Positions 14,484 through 23,191 of a stretch of DNA of 43,883 nucleotides are shown here, one piece after another. The stretch is from contig JAGOSP010000008.1 of assembly GCA_018062205.1 (NCBI GenBank), positions 1 through 43,883 on the forward strand, given 5' to 3'. A program made the translations under genes and the position numbers. This DNA comes from Candidatus Moraniibacteriota bacterium. Lineage in GTDB: Bacteria; Patescibacteriota; Minisyncoccia; Moranbacterales; UBA1568. Position 1 is the stretch's first letter. Each line of letters opens with the position of its first letter. The notes under the pieces are model-generated. The model was given only the letters and a program-made list of their open reading frames with translations, did not search any database and was not told where the DNA came from.

Positions 14484-14891
14484 ATGAATACACGGACTCT
14501 CTTAGTACGAGCGGTATTTGTAGGCGCATTTGGGATTTCTCTTTGGATTGGGACTGTTTCGTATCGGTTTTTTCAGCGTACAGGTATGATTAAAAGTGAG
14601 ATACAAGAGCTAGAGCATGAAGCAGATCGAATAAATCGGGAAAACGCAACGCTACGAGAGAAGATTGAGTATTTTTCCTCGGCGAGTTTTCAGGAACGTG
14701 AAGCAAAAGAAAAGCTTGGTTTAAAAAAAATTGATGAACAGGTAATTATTGTTAGAACACCGGTAGATGCAGAGAGTAAGATAAGCGAATACTCGATACC
14801 AATTATTGGGACTGGTCGTGTTGCGGAGTTTCGATCACCAAATTATGTGAAATGGTGGAGACTGGTATTTGGTAATCAGCGACCCATGTAA
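14484..14891 (+). CDS. FtsB/DivIC-like septum formation protein
   Basis: The start MNTRTLLVRAVF was chosen because the upstream in-frame extension overlaps the small membrane gene in another frame. The 135-residue protein has one membrane helix (about residues 8-28), then a coiled coil (KSEIQELEHEADRINREN, continuing to about residue 70) and a small outer end with EREAKEKLGL. That last motif (A.E.LG) is typical of FtsB/DivIC proteins that bridge FtsL/FtsQ and activate septal peptidoglycan synthesis. The gene overlaps nothing and lies seven bases before the PPIase gene. No FtsL or FtsQ is in the window. Confidence 0.72.
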   Translation: MNTRTLLVRAVFVGAFGISLWIGTVSYRFFQRTGMIKSEIQELEHEADRINRENATLREKIEYFSSASFQEREAKEKLGLKKIDEQVIIVRTPVDAESKISEYSIPIIGTGRVAEFRSPNYVKWWRLVFGNQRPM

Positions 14892-14898
14892 GATACGT

Positions 14899-15948
14899 AT
14901 GAAAAAATTTGAAAAAAAGATAACATTAAAAGTCGGCATACTTGCTCTCGTGGGTATCGCTGTATTGTTGATTGTTTTGTTGTGCCTAGTGGGGTACGTC
15001 GCTCCTGAAGGGAATCGGTTTGGAGAGATTACTCGGGCAACACTTCCTTTGCCGTTGGTAGTAGATGGGTTTCGTAGTGTGATAACCACGAAAGATGTAA
15101 TAGAAAACGTCCAATCAGTTCGGCGTTTTTACGAAACTCAAGATTTTTCACGGTATGGTCTTCGGATTGATTTTTCAACAACAGATGGAAAAAAGCGTTT
15201 ATTGGTGAGGGAGAAGGAGGTTTTGAACAAAATGTTTGAAGACCTTGTGATTATAAAATTAGCCCATGATCAGGGGATCAATATCACCAAAGAGGCTGCC
15301 CATGATGGCGTTCGCCGAAAATTGGAAGAGTATGGTGGTACAGCAGAAAACGTGGAGGCGAACTTGAACCGGTTGTATGGGTGGACGATGCAGGACTTTG
15401 AAGAAAAAGTGGTTTTGCCAGATCTGTACGAAGAGAAATTGATTGCGGTCTATGACAAGGAGGATGCTCATGCGTCACAAGCGGAACAAAGAATTCGAGA
15501 GGCTCGTCAGGCATTGGATTCGGGGATGTCTTTTGACCAAGTTGTCTTGCAATATTCTGATGGCAGAACGAAAGAAATAGGAGGTGATTTAGGATGGTTT
15601 CTTTTAAAAAATCTTTCCAAAAATCTTCAGCCGTCAGTTGCGAAACAAAAGGTGGGTATTGTTGGTGATGTGATTGAGAGTGAAATTGGATTTCATATTA
15701 TTCTTGTTGAGGGCACCAAGCAGGAGGGAGAACAAACATTCTACCGATTGAAACAGGTTTTTGTGAAGAAGAAAACCGCGGCCGATTGGTTGACTGAACG
15801 GATGCGGGCATCTCCACCGATTATTCTTTCTCGCGAGTATGTTTGGGACGCCGAGACTGCTCGAATTGAGTTTCAGAAAAGCGATATGAAGCAATTCGAG
15901 CAAGAGTTGTTTGAAGAAAATCAAAAAAATACATCTTTCATCCCGTAA
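14899..15948 (+). CDS. Membrane-anchored parvulin-type peptidyl-prolyl isomerase (SurA/PpiC-like)
   Basis: I start it at MKKFEKKITLKVG; the upstream in-frame extension overlaps the FtsB-like gene. The 349-residue protein has a single membrane helix at residues 13-33 (VGILALVGIAVLLIVLLCLV), an N-terminal chaperone-like helical domain and a parvulin domain around residues 190-285. Typical segments are SFDQVVLQYSDG, EIGGDLGWF and GEVIESEIGFHIILV-like text. Such proteins assist folding of secreted proteins outside the membrane. It lies directly upstream of the HtrA protease, so the two form a folding and quality-control pair. The degree of isomerase activity cannot be judged. Confidence 0.82.
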   Translation: MKKFEKKITLKVGILALVGIAVLLIVLLCLVGYVAPEGNRFGEITRATLPLPLVVDGFRSVITTKDVIENVQSVRRFYETQDFSRYGLRIDFSTTDGKKRLLVREKEVLNKMFEDLVIIKLAHDQGINITKEAAHDGVRRKLEEYGGTAENVEANLNRLYGWTMQDFEEKVVLPDLYEEKLIAVYDKEDAHASQAEQRIREARQALDSGMSFDQVVLQYSDGRTKEIGGDLGWFLLKNLSKNLQPSVAKQKVGIVGDVIESEIGFHIILVEGTKQEGEQTFYRLKQVFVKKKTAADWLTERMRASPPIILSREYVWDAETARIEFQKSDMKQFEQELFEENQKNTSFIP

Positions 15949-15984
15949 TCCTTTGCTTGATTTTTCGTGTAAGTAGTTAACAAA

Positions 15985-17286
15985 ATGCATATGCAACAAG
16001 ATACTGAAAATTTTACTCCCGATACTCCAGCGGAAGCAGCCAGCTCTTCGAGAAGAGAGCAGCCTATTAATTGGGAAATGCGAAAGAAAGAAGGACTCAA
16101 ATTTTTTGTTTTTTTGGTCGTTGCGGCAATATTTGGATTTGTAGGAGGAAGTACGGCTCCATCATTCAGTAAAATGCTTCAAGAGCAATCTCGCATGTTT
16201 TCTCAGGAATCTAATGAGAAGAAAGCAATAGAGCAGAATCGACCTGACCGCGAGGATGTTACCTCTTCGGATGATGAGGCAATTGTAAAGCTTGTAGACC
16301 GCAATGCTACTGGCGTGGTAAGCATTGTTGTTTCCAAAGATATTCCTAAAGCGAGAAGTTTTTTTCAGAATCCGTTTCATGTTCGTGAGCCAGAGAGCCA
16401 GGATTTGGGAGTCACCAAAAAACAACAGATAGGGAGTGGTTCTGGTTTTCTTGTTTCAGCAGACGGTCTTCTTGTGACAAATAAGCATGTGGTTTCAGAT
16501 GTGGCGGCTGAATATACGGTTATCACGAGTGACGGGAATGAGTATGTTGCCAAGGTACTCGGACGTGATCCAATGCATGATATTGCTGTTCTAAAAATAG
16601 ATGGAGTCGATTTTCCTTCTCTCGACCTAGGCGATTCTGATCAGGTGAAAGTGGGGCAGACGGTTATCGCTATCGGAAATCCACTTGGAGAGTTTGCAAA
16701 TTCAGTTACCCGTGGAATTATTTCTGGCGTGAAACGAGAGGTTTCTGCTGGGTCAGGTCTTGGTCGATCTGAACAACTCTTAGATATTTTTCAGACGGAC
16801 GCAGCTATTAATCCGGGTAATTCAGGAGGACCGCTGTTTAATATTTCGGGAGAAGTTATTGGAGTTAATGTGGCGATGGCTCGTGGAGCTGAAAATATTG
16901 CCTTTGCGCTCCCAATCAATCAAGTAAAACGAGTGGTTGAGCAGGTGAAGACGACCGGAAAAATTTCAACACCGTATATTGGCGTTCGTTATCTGATTTT
17001 AAATAAAACAGTTGCTCAAGAGAATAGTTTACCACTTGATTATGGTGCGTTGTTGATTCGCGGGGAAAAGGTAACGGATTTTGCGGTTATTTCTGGATCA
17101 CCAGCAGATAAGGCCGGCTTAATGGAAAATGATATTATCTTGTCGATAGATGGGGAAAAGATTGATGAGAAGCATCAATTGGCCAGTATTCTTTCAGAAA
17201 AAAATGTTAATGATGAAGTGACACTGGAAGTGTGGCATAAGGGAGAAACGAAGAAAGTGAAAGTGAAACTAGAGGAACGAAAATAA
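15985..17286 (+). CDS. HtrA/DegP-type serine protease with PDZ domain
   Basis: The 433-residue protein has an acidic cytoplasmic tail, a membrane helix at about residues 34-54, a trypsin-like domain and one C-terminal PDZ domain. The catalytic triad is complete: His168 in TNKHVVSD, Asp199 in DPMHDIAVLK and Ser280 in GNSGGP. The PDZ domain spans roughly residues 330-425 (YIGVRY, then SPADKAGLMENDIILSIDG). It degrades or refolds damaged envelope proteins. It follows the parvulin gene by 36 bases. A second HtrA at 28532-29686 has lost all three catalytic residues. Confidence 0.93.
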   Translation: MHMQQDTENFTPDTPAEAASSSRREQPINWEMRKKEGLKFFVFLVVAAIFGFVGGSTAPSFSKMLQEQSRMFSQESNEKKAIEQNRPDREDVTSSDDEAIVKLVDRNATGVVSIVVSKDIPKARSFFQNPFHVREPESQDLGVTKKQQIGSGSGFLVSADGLLVTNKHVVSDVAAEYTVITSDGNEYVAKVLGRDPMHDIAVLKIDGVDFPSLDLGDSDQVKVGQTVIAIGNPLGEFANSVTRGIISGVKREVSAGSGLGRSEQLLDIFQTDAAINPGNSGGPLFNISGEVIGVNVAMARGAENIAFALPINQVKRVVEQVKTTGKISTPYIGVRYLILNKTVAQENSLPLDYGALLIRGEKVTDFAVISGSPADKAGLMENDIILSIDGEKIDEKHQLASILSEKNVNDEVTLEVWHKGETKKVKVKLEERK

Positions 17287-17296
17287 TGGACATGTG

Positions 17297-17632
17297 ATGA
17301 AAAAACATGGTGCAGCCTCACTTGTTAAAACAACAAAAAGACACAGTAGTTATACAGATTTTGCTACTGAGGGTGTTCTGTTTCTGAATGGCATAATTGA
17401 AGTAGAAAAAATTGCTCCATCGGTGATTCGGGCACAATCAGGAAGACGGAGTGGGCATCGATCACTGAGAGTGAATCGAGTGGAACATGGTGGATTGGAG
17501 TTAAAATTTAGTTCTGCTGGGACACAAACGGTGTACGTTGTTGTCTCGGATCGTGAGCGAGTTATTTGCGCTCTTCGGGAATGGTCGGTAGAAAAAGGGA
17601 ATTGCGTATTTCATGCTACGGATGAGTCATGA
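17297..17632 (+). CDS. Hypothetical protein, weakly DUF2103-like
   Basis: The start is the ATG at 17297; a GTG three bases earlier is an alternative. The 111-residue basic protein contains the run GIIEVEKIAPSVIRAQSG, a basic segment RRSGHRSLRVNRV and a final strand TQTVYVVVSD. The rhythm resembles DUF2103 proteins, but I hold that weakly. It has no signal peptide or membrane segment. It lies 10 bases after the HtrA gene on the same strand and may be co-transcribed. Confidence 0.5.
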   Translation: MKKHGAASLVKTTKRHSSYTDFATEGVLFLNGIIEVEKIAPSVIRAQSGRRSGHRSLRVNRVEHGGLELKFSSAGTQTVYVVVSDRERVICALREWSVEKGNCVFHATDES

Positions 17633-17726
17633 GACTAACAGGATGGTTTGTCTTGTTGTGTAAGCACAAAGTGTGTTTCTTAAGATTTTTGCTTCAGGGT
17701 ATGTATCGCCGAGCGTTTGATTCTTG

Positions 17727-17735
17727 TGTTATACT
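17727..17735 (+). promoter_or_regulatory. Extended -10 promoter for ferritin-like gene
   Basis: TGT followed by TATACT (17730-17735) gives an extended -10 element 28 bases before the start codon. No clear -35 box is seen. Confidence 0.45.
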
Positions 17736-17763
17736 TGGAGTGTAACTTTTTATTGATACGCTT

Positions 17764-18186
17764 ATGTCTGTTACAAAAGAACAATTTATCACTGATTTAA
17801 ATAAGGCTCTCGAATGGGAGTATGCTTCGGCGATTCAGTATGTACAGCACTCAGCTGTCATTACCGGTGCGCAGTACGCTTCTATTGCGAAAGAACTCGT
17901 TATTCATGCGAACGAAGAAATCGCACATGCCGTACTTGTTGCCACGGTTATTTCTGATTTAGGAGGGGTGCCGACTATTGAAGTTGAAGCGCGCGAGGTG
18001 GATGTTAATTCTGAGACGATGCTTCAGCAGGATCTCAAGGGTGAAGAAATCGCGATAGCGCTTTACAAGGAACTTGTTAGGGATGCGGAAGAATTAGGCG
18101 AATACGGCATTCGCCAGACTCTTGAGGGTATTCTAATGCAAGAAGAAGAGCATCGTCGCGATATTATGACTTCATTGGGTAGATAA
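17764..18186 (+). CDS. Ferritin-like diiron protein (bacterioferritin/DPS-type)
   Basis: The 140-residue all-helical protein has a ferritin-like four-helix pattern. Glu18/Tyr20 lie in LEWEYASAIQY, the E-x-x-H motif is in HANEEIAHA, and a second-half E-x-x-H is in QEEEHRRD; together these supply diiron ligands. It probably oxidises and stores iron or removes peroxide. The length fits short bacterioferritin-type proteins, and no haem-ligating Met is evident. A single gene with its own promoter; the region after it has a hairpin (18290-18315) that may end or stabilise the transcript. Confidence 0.85.
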   Translation: MSVTKEQFITDLNKALEWEYASAIQYVQHSAVITGAQYASIAKELVIHANEEIAHAVLVATVISDLGGVPTIEVEAREVDVNSETMLQQDLKGEEIAIALYKELVRDAEELGEYGIRQTLEGILMQEEEHRRDIMTSLGR

Positions 18187-18363
18187 ATTTTTCGATTCGG
18201 AATTTGATTTTGAAGAAGCGCATACTGTTTCCTCTAGAGCAGAATAATTTCTTCCTTCCTCGTCTATTCTTAATTTAATGTGGATCTCATAAGCCGAGGG
18301 TAAGTTCTCGGCTTACACCATATTCTTACATGTCCGAAATCTTTTGATTGGGAGTAGTCATCC

Positions 18364-18453
18364 ATGACAACAAATAAAGAAGCAGCTGTTTTTGGAGGGA
18401 GTGTTTCTAGGAAGATTATCAAAGACAATAATAGAGACGAAAATAAAAAGTAA
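18364..18453 (+). CDS. Possible 29-residue peptide
   Basis: An ATG preceded by GGGAG 10 bases upstream opens MTTNKEAAVFGGSVSRKII and ends in a Lys/Asn/Asp-rich tail. No family is recognised. It might be a small protein or chance in AT-rich sequence. Confidence 0.2.
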   Translation: MTTNKEAAVFGGSVSRKIIKDNNRDENKK

Positions 18454-18624
18454 ATTTGGAATCTTCAAAATAACAAAAAACAATTACCTTTTTATAAATT
18501 TTTTCGCCTAGAATAAAAATATAAAACACATTTTTTTGTTTGATGGAAAATACGTTTCTTGAGTCAATTGAACCCCGTTTTTAAATCTCGATTTCTTTGT
18601 TCTTAATCGACGGTAATCTCTGCA

Positions 18625-18633
18625 TGATAGAAT
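18625..18633 (+). promoter_or_regulatory. Extended -10 promoter, near-leaderless
   Basis: TGA plus TAGAAT (18628-18633) forms an extended -10 element whose expected start point lies at the ATG at 18641. The mRNA would have almost no leader. Confidence 0.45.
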
Positions 18634-18640
18634 TAAAATA

Positions 18641-21319
18641 ATGGAAAAGATTTCTGAAAATTTTTACAATAAAGACTCATCGGAAGTTATTAAACATTTC
18701 AATACGAGCGAGCATGGACTTGATTCAGCTGAAGCGAAGAGGAGGCTTGAGGAGCATGGTTTCAATGAATTGCCAGAAGAGAAGCGCGATGGTATCGCTA
18801 CTATCTTTTTCCACCAACTGAAGAGCCCTCTTATTTTTATCCTGCTTATCGCAGGGATAATAATACTTTTTACCGGAGAAATTGCTGATGCCTCCGTCAT
18901 CCTTTTTGTCCTCATTTTTAATGCTATTATCGGTACAGTGCAAGAAGGAAAGGCGCAGAATACCTTTCTAGCGCTTAAAAAATTCATTAAAGGAAATGCA
19001 TTTGTTTTGCGCGATCATGAAGAAATAATCGTTTCTGACAAGTATATTATCCCAGGAGACGTTATTCTTCTTCGTGAGGGCGAAAAAGTTTCTGCTGATG
19101 CTCGCATTATTGTTTCGAATGCTCTTCAGATTGATGAATCCGCCCTGACAGGAGAATCGCTGCCGAAACATAAAGACTCTCGTCCACTTTTAGGAGAAAG
19201 CGTTGTTCCATCAGATCAAGGAAACATGGTGTTTAAGGGGACAGTGGTTATCTCTGGAAATGGAAAGGCTGTTGTTGTTTCGACTGGTATTGAAACATTT
19301 CTTGGGACGATAGCCGGAGAAACACTTGATATCGACGCAGATTTTCCTCTGAAAAATGACATTCGGAAACTTTCCAGGTTCATCATTTTGTTCGTTCTTT
19401 CGATTGCGTTTATACTTTTTTTGCTTGGCATTGCGAATGGGCATCCGTTGAAGGATATTTTCAAGACTATTGTTGCTATATCAGTTTCTATTATTCCGGA
19501 AGGCTTACCGATTGTGATCACGCTGGTGCTTGCAGGTGGAGTATGGAGAATGAGTAAGAAAAATGTGCTGGTAAAAAAACTACAAGCCATCGAGGTTTTA
19601 GGGGAAACAAGAATCCTTGCCGTTGATAAGACTGGAACAGTAACAAGAAACGAGCTCTCGATAGAGAAGGTGTTTGTGGGGAATGATTTGTTCGATGTTG
19701 GAGGAAGCGGGTATTTGCCGGAAGGAGAGGTTTATCTTCATGGGGATGTTATTGATCCGTTAAATCATCCAAATCTGCTCTTGGCTGGGAGGATAGCAGC
19801 TCTCAATAGCAGTGCTAATCTTATCTTTCATAAAAGACTGAAGCAGTGGAAGGTGGCTGGTGACCCAACTGAGGGATCAATGAGAGTCTTTTCGAAGAAA
19901 ATTGGTTTTAATCATGAAGATTTGCTTTCTGAAATGCCGATGATTGATGAGCTTCCTTTTGATTACGAAATGAAGATTCATGCGTCACTTCATCATACAA
20001 AACCGGAGAATTTTCTTGCGATAACTGGTTCTCCAGAAATAATCCTCTCTTTATCTGGAAGAGAGTCAGGAAAAGATAGATTTAAAAAACTTACCAACGA
20101 AAGAAGAAGCGCATTAGAATTAATGGGGGATACCCTGTCTCGGGATGGGTTAAGGGTTATTGGGTTTGCTTATAGTTTTACGTCAGATGAAAATATTGAT
20201 AAAGAAAGTTCACTTACAAACCTTGTTTTTGGAGGATTCTTTTGCATCAAGGATACACTTCGGGCAGAGGTGAAGGGTGCTGTGCAACAAGTAGAAACGT
20301 CAGGTATAAAGGTGGTAATGATTACCGGGGATCATGCAGTGACAGCGCGTGCCATTGCACTTGAGGCAGGTATTTATAAGGAGGGAGATAGCGTGCTTGA
20401 TGGGAAAGAAATAGACCTTCTTGGTGATGAAGAATTGGGAGCGAGAATAACTAGCGCGAGTGTTTTTTCTCGGGTTACACCAAGGCATAAACTGAGAATT
20501 ATTCAGGCGTATCGGTCGAGTGGCTTAGTAGTTGCGATGACCGGAGATGGGGTGAACGATGCCCTCTCTCTTTCGGCAGCGGACATTGGAATCGGGATGG
20601 GGAAAATCGGAACAGATGTCGCCAAAGAAGCTTCGGATGTTATTTTACTTGATGACAATTTTGGAAACATTGTTCATGGTGTTGAAGAGGGGAGAAATAT
20701 TTTTGCGACGATTAAAAAAGTTATTCTCTATCTTTTTTCCACGAGCTTAGGGGAAGTTTTTGTTTTATTAGGAGCCCTTATAATCGGATGGCCACTCCCG
20801 ATTTTGGCTGCTCAGATTCTTTGGCTCAACTTGGTAACAGATGGTTTTTTGGATGTCGCTTTGGCGATGGATCCGAAGGAAGCAAGCAAGAAGTCTTTTT
20901 TGAAGACCAATTTGGTTGATCGATTGACAATGGAGAGGATGTTTTTTATGGCGCTACCAATGGCCATTGGAACACTTTTTCTTTTTGGCCAATATTATCA
21001 GGAAGATCTCGCAAAGGCATGGACAATCTCTCTGACAACGCTTGCTGTATTTCAGTGGTTTAATGCTTGGAACTGCCGATCGGCAGAGAAATCAATTTTC
21101 TCAATGAATCCTTTTTCGAATAAATTTCTCTTAGGGGCGACTGCTATCGTAGTAGCTCTTCAATTGATGGCAGTTTATCATCCGTTATTCCAGAAAGTAC
21201 TCCGAACGGTACCGCTTGATCGAAATGACTGGTTTATTATTCTTCTTGTTGCATTTTCAGTAGTTATTGTTGAAGAGTTGAGGAAAGTTGTGTATAGAAG
21301 AAGAGTCGCTACTGAATAA
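18641..21319 (+). CDS. P-type cation-transporting ATPase (type II)
   Basis: The 892-residue protein has all P-type landmarks: an N-terminal cation-ATPase domain (HGLNELP-like GFNELPEEKR), actuator-loop TGES (residues ~182-185), phosphorylation motif DKTGTVTRNE and hinge MTGDGVNDA. Membrane helix 4 carries SIIPEGLPIV, and helix 6 carries NLVTDGFLDVALAMDP. PEGLP and NLVTDG are characteristic of the type II SERCA/PMCA branch, so Ca2+ export is the likeliest role, although helix 6 differs from SERCA around the second half of the ion site. The number of helices (about ten) and the length are normal. It stands alone behind an extended -10 promoter. Confidence 0.9.
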   Translation: MEKISENFYNKDSSEVIKHFNTSEHGLDSAEAKRRLEEHGFNELPEEKRDGIATIFFHQLKSPLIFILLIAGIIILFTGEIADASVILFVLIFNAIIGTVQEGKAQNTFLALKKFIKGNAFVLRDHEEIIVSDKYIIPGDVILLREGEKVSADARIIVSNALQIDESALTGESLPKHKDSRPLLGESVVPSDQGNMVFKGTVVISGNGKAVVVSTGIETFLGTIAGETLDIDADFPLKNDIRKLSRFIILFVLSIAFILFLLGIANGHPLKDIFKTIVAISVSIIPEGLPIVITLVLAGGVWRMSKKNVLVKKLQAIEVLGETRILAVDKTGTVTRNELSIEKVFVGNDLFDVGGSGYLPEGEVYLHGDVIDPLNHPNLLLAGRIAALNSSANLIFHKRLKQWKVAGDPTEGSMRVFSKKIGFNHEDLLSEMPMIDELPFDYEMKIHASLHHTKPENFLAITGSPEIILSLSGRESGKDRFKKLTNERRSALELMGDTLSRDGLRVIGFAYSFTSDENIDKESSLTNLVFGGFFCIKDTLRAEVKGAVQQVETSGIKVVMITGDHAVTARAIALEAGIYKEGDSVLDGKEIDLLGDEELGARITSASVFSRVTPRHKLRIIQAYRSSGLVVAMTGDGVNDALSLSAADIGIGMGKIGTDVAKEASDVILLDDNFGNIVHGVEEGRNIFATIKKVILYLFSTSLGEVFVLLGALIIGWPLPILAAQILWLNLVTDGFLDVALAMDPKEASKKSFLKTNLVDRLTMERMFFMALPMAIGTLFLFGQYYQEDLAKAWTISLTTLAVFQWFNAWNCRSAEKSIFSMNPFSNKFLLGATAIVVALQLMAVYHPLFQKVLRTVPLDRNDWFIILLVAFSVVIVEELRKVVYRRRVATE

Positions 21320-21340
21320 AAGAGCTTTTTATTTTTCTTT

Positions 21341-21883
21341 ATGAATCAGCGCCCAAAACTTATCATGCTTGGTGGCTTCGCGGGTTGTGGGAAGACTACC
21401 ATTGCAAATAAATATGTATCTGAAACTCCACTTGCGTTAAATATTGACGGCGATGAAATAATAACGAAGCTTGGACAATGGAGGAAGAATATACATGACG
21501 CCGTAGCAAGCAGACTCTCACTAACTTCAGCAATGGCGGAAGCTCATTTGAGAGATGGTCACGATGTTATTCTTCCTTTCTTGTTGAGGGACGCTGGCGT
21601 TGCAAAGCACTATGAGGAGGTTGCTCATAGTGCCGGAGCACATTTTATTGAGATACTGCTATCAGTTGAAAAATCTGAAGCTATTCAAAGATTGCTCCAG
21701 AGGGGAACTTGGGGAGAAGAAGGTCTTCCTCCTATTACAGAAGAAGATATACCTAAAATTGAAAAACTCTATGACGGTATGATGGAAGCCGTAAGTTATC
21801 GGCCTCATATGATGTGTATAGAATCCAAAGAAAATGATATTGAGAGCACGTATAAGGATTTTCTGACAGCTATCACGCAGTGA
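21341..21883 (+). CDS. P-loop kinase-like protein
   Basis: The 180-residue protein has Walker A GFAGCGKTT near residues 13-21, then the NIDGDEI strand typical of small-molecule kinases (compare gluconate or chloramphenicol phosphotransferase-type folds), and a lid-like segment with RLLQRGTWGEEG. It probably phosphorylates a small molecule or RNA end; the substrate is unknown. It begins 21 bases after the ATPase gene. The reading frame continues open for a further 44 codons beyond its TGA, and that extension looks like a kinase C-terminus. Confidence 0.75.
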   Translation: MNQRPKLIMLGGFAGCGKTTIANKYVSETPLALNIDGDEIITKLGQWRKNIHDAVASRLSLTSAMAEAHLRDGHDVILPFLLRDAGVAKHYEEVAHSAGAHFIEILLSVEKSEAIQRLLQRGTWGEEGLPPITEEDIPKIEKLYDGMMEAVSYRPHMMCIESKENDIESTYKDFLTAITQ

Positions 21884-21925
21884 AATACAGTGATAGCGAA
21901 TAAGGAGCTACCGAGGATCATTGAG

Positions 21926-22018
21926 ATGGGTATGAGTATGGGATCTTATGATTTTTTGGTAAAAACTGATCATACTCTGCAGGATATTGTCACGAAGGTG
22001 CAAGAGCGACTGCAATAG
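21926..22018 (+). pseudogene. Kinase C-terminus-like remnant or small ORF
   Basis: In the same frame as the preceding kinase, after its TGA, the sequence stays open to a TAG at 22016-22018. It reads MGMSMGSYDFLVKTDHT followed by LQDIVTKVQERLQ, which resembles the last strand and helix of P-loop kinases of this class. It may be a relic of a longer protein cut by a nonsense change, part of a duplicated kinase, or a separately translated 30-residue peptide (AAGGAG lies about 20 bases upstream of its first ATG, which is too far). Confidence 0.35.
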
Positions 22019-22110
22019 GCGTCTAGGGATTTGATGGATTGAAAAGCTTTTAAAAAGCAGCATCTCTCCTTTTTTAGGTGAAATTGGATCTTGTGTTTTA
22101 AGTAGATATG

Positions 22111-22139
22111 GTTACATTTTGAATAATTAGGCGTATAAT
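22111..22139 (+). promoter_or_regulatory. Sigma-70 promoter for LapA-like/Nudix pair
   Basis: GTTACA (22111-22116), a 17-base spacer and a perfect TATAAT (22134-22139) lie 32 bases upstream of the LapA-like start. Confidence 0.7.
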
Positions 22140-22171
22140 AGGAACATTCTAATTATCTGATTCTTTTGTTT

Positions 22172-22513
22172 ATGAAAATGCTTGTTGCTCTCGTGCTGGC
22201 CGGTATGGCACTTACTTTTTTTGTTGTGACGAATATTGTCATGGTCCCTCTCCATTTCTATTCTTATACGGTAAAAATTCCACTTCCATTCATTCTCATA
22301 TTTCCGACGGGAATTGCTTTATTATGTTTCGCATTTTACCATGAGCATCGGATGAAAAAATCGACTATTGTTATTCGAGAGCTTGAAAATGATTTGCAGA
22401 GCGAGCAAGAGAAAGGAATTGAAATAGTTAGACGCACGCATGAGCTTGAGTTGGAAAATCAAAAGCTGAAAATTCGCTTGGGTGATGTTGATAAAGATGA
22501 TGATTCAATATGA
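22172..22513 (+). CDS. LapA-domain-like membrane protein with coiled coil
   Basis: I start it at ATG 22172; a TTG two codons earlier is possible. The 113-residue protein has two hydrophobic helices (about residues 3-23 and 38-57) joined by a short loop, then a charged coiled coil (RELENDLQSEQEKGIEI continuing to the end). This is the layout of LapA/DUF1049 proteins, whose role is poorly defined and may involve envelope assembly. Its TGA overlaps the start of the Nudix gene (ATGA), implying translational coupling. Confidence 0.7.
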   Translation: MKMLVALVLAGMALTFFVVTNIVMVPLHFYSYTVKIPLPFILIFPTGIALLCFAFYHEHRMKKSTIVIRELENDLQSEQEKGIEIVRRTHELELENQKLKIRLGDVDKDDDSI

Positions 22514-23031
22514 GAGGATTTTTGCTTGTGCTTTGGAAAAAATTGAATTTTTCGAAGCATTTTCAGTTACATGTTATTCGATTATTCCAAGACCAATTTT
22601 TGGTTGGAGTGACTGGGCTTATTTTTAATGAGAAAGATGAAGTTTTGTTATTCAAACACACCTATCGTCAGAGAGCGTGGAGCTTGCCTGGTGGATATAT
22701 GAATCAAAAGGAACATCCGAAAGAAGCTTTGGTTCGTGAAATCAAAGAAGAGTCAGGCTTTTCAGTGAGTATTGATTGGAGAATGAAAGTACGGACAGAT
22801 CGAGAAACCGCTCGTCTTGATATAGCATACATTGGAACATATATTGGGGGAGCATTCGTTTCGTCAGAAGAAGTGAGTGAGGCCAGATTTTGCTCACTTC
22901 AAAATTTGCCGTCTATTCGCAGGGATCAGCTATTTCTTATTGAAAGTGCCTTGAGGCAAAGAAGGCATTTCTACTCAACATCCACTAAAGCAGAGCATAT
23001 TGTAGAAAGAGGACAGATAGCTCACTTATAA
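22510..23031 (+). CDS. Nudix hydrolase
   Basis: The 173-residue protein contains a complete Nudix box: GGYMNQKEHPKEALVREI then KEESGF, matching G-x5-E-x7-R-E-U-x-E-E-x-G-U, preceded by WSLPGGY. It should cleave a nucleoside-diphosphate-linked substrate with a divalent metal; the substrate cannot be told. An N-terminal 35 residues precede the domain. It overlaps the LapA-like gene by four bases, so the two are translated together. Confidence 0.9.
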   Translation: MRGFLLVLWKKLNFSKHFQLHVIRLFQDQFLVGVTGLIFNEKDEVLLFKHTYRQRAWSLPGGYMNQKEHPKEALVREIKEESGFSVSIDWRMKVRTDRETARLDIAYIGTYIGGAFVSSEEVSEARFCSLQNLPSIRRDQLFLIESALRQRRHFYSTSTKAEHIVERGQIAHL

Positions 23032-23071
23032 ATAAAATGAGTTTTGTTGGAAGTAAATTAGAGCAATCATT

Positions 23072-23100
23072 TTTAATTCACGTGAGATTTATCGTATAAT
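23072..23100 (+). promoter_or_regulatory. Promoter-like sequence before DUF389 gene
   Basis: A perfect TATAAT (23095-23100) has a weak -35 (TTTAAT, 23072-23077) at 17 bases. The leader would be about 85 bases and AT-rich. Confidence 0.5.
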
Positions 23101-23191
23101 AAAAACGAAATTCAAAAATCTTTGTTTTTATATTCAAGAATAGTTTTTGAAAAAAAGCATTATTTAGATACAAATTGCTTGTGAATCAAAT

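Larger units (their letters stand above)
18187..18640. other. AT-rich intergenic region with hairpin
   Basis: The 454 bases hold no convincing gene. A perfect 9-bp hairpin (18290-18298 with 18307-18315, eight-base loop) has no T-run, so it is not a classical terminator. A 29-codon frame (18364-18453) follows. The rest is very AT-rich up to the promoter of the P-type ATPase. Confidence 0.5.

Noticed and set aside
21881-21883. UGA recoded as glycine (SR1/Gracilibacteria code)
   Set aside because: Several intact genes in the window terminate at TGA, and none needs an internal TGA to be complete.
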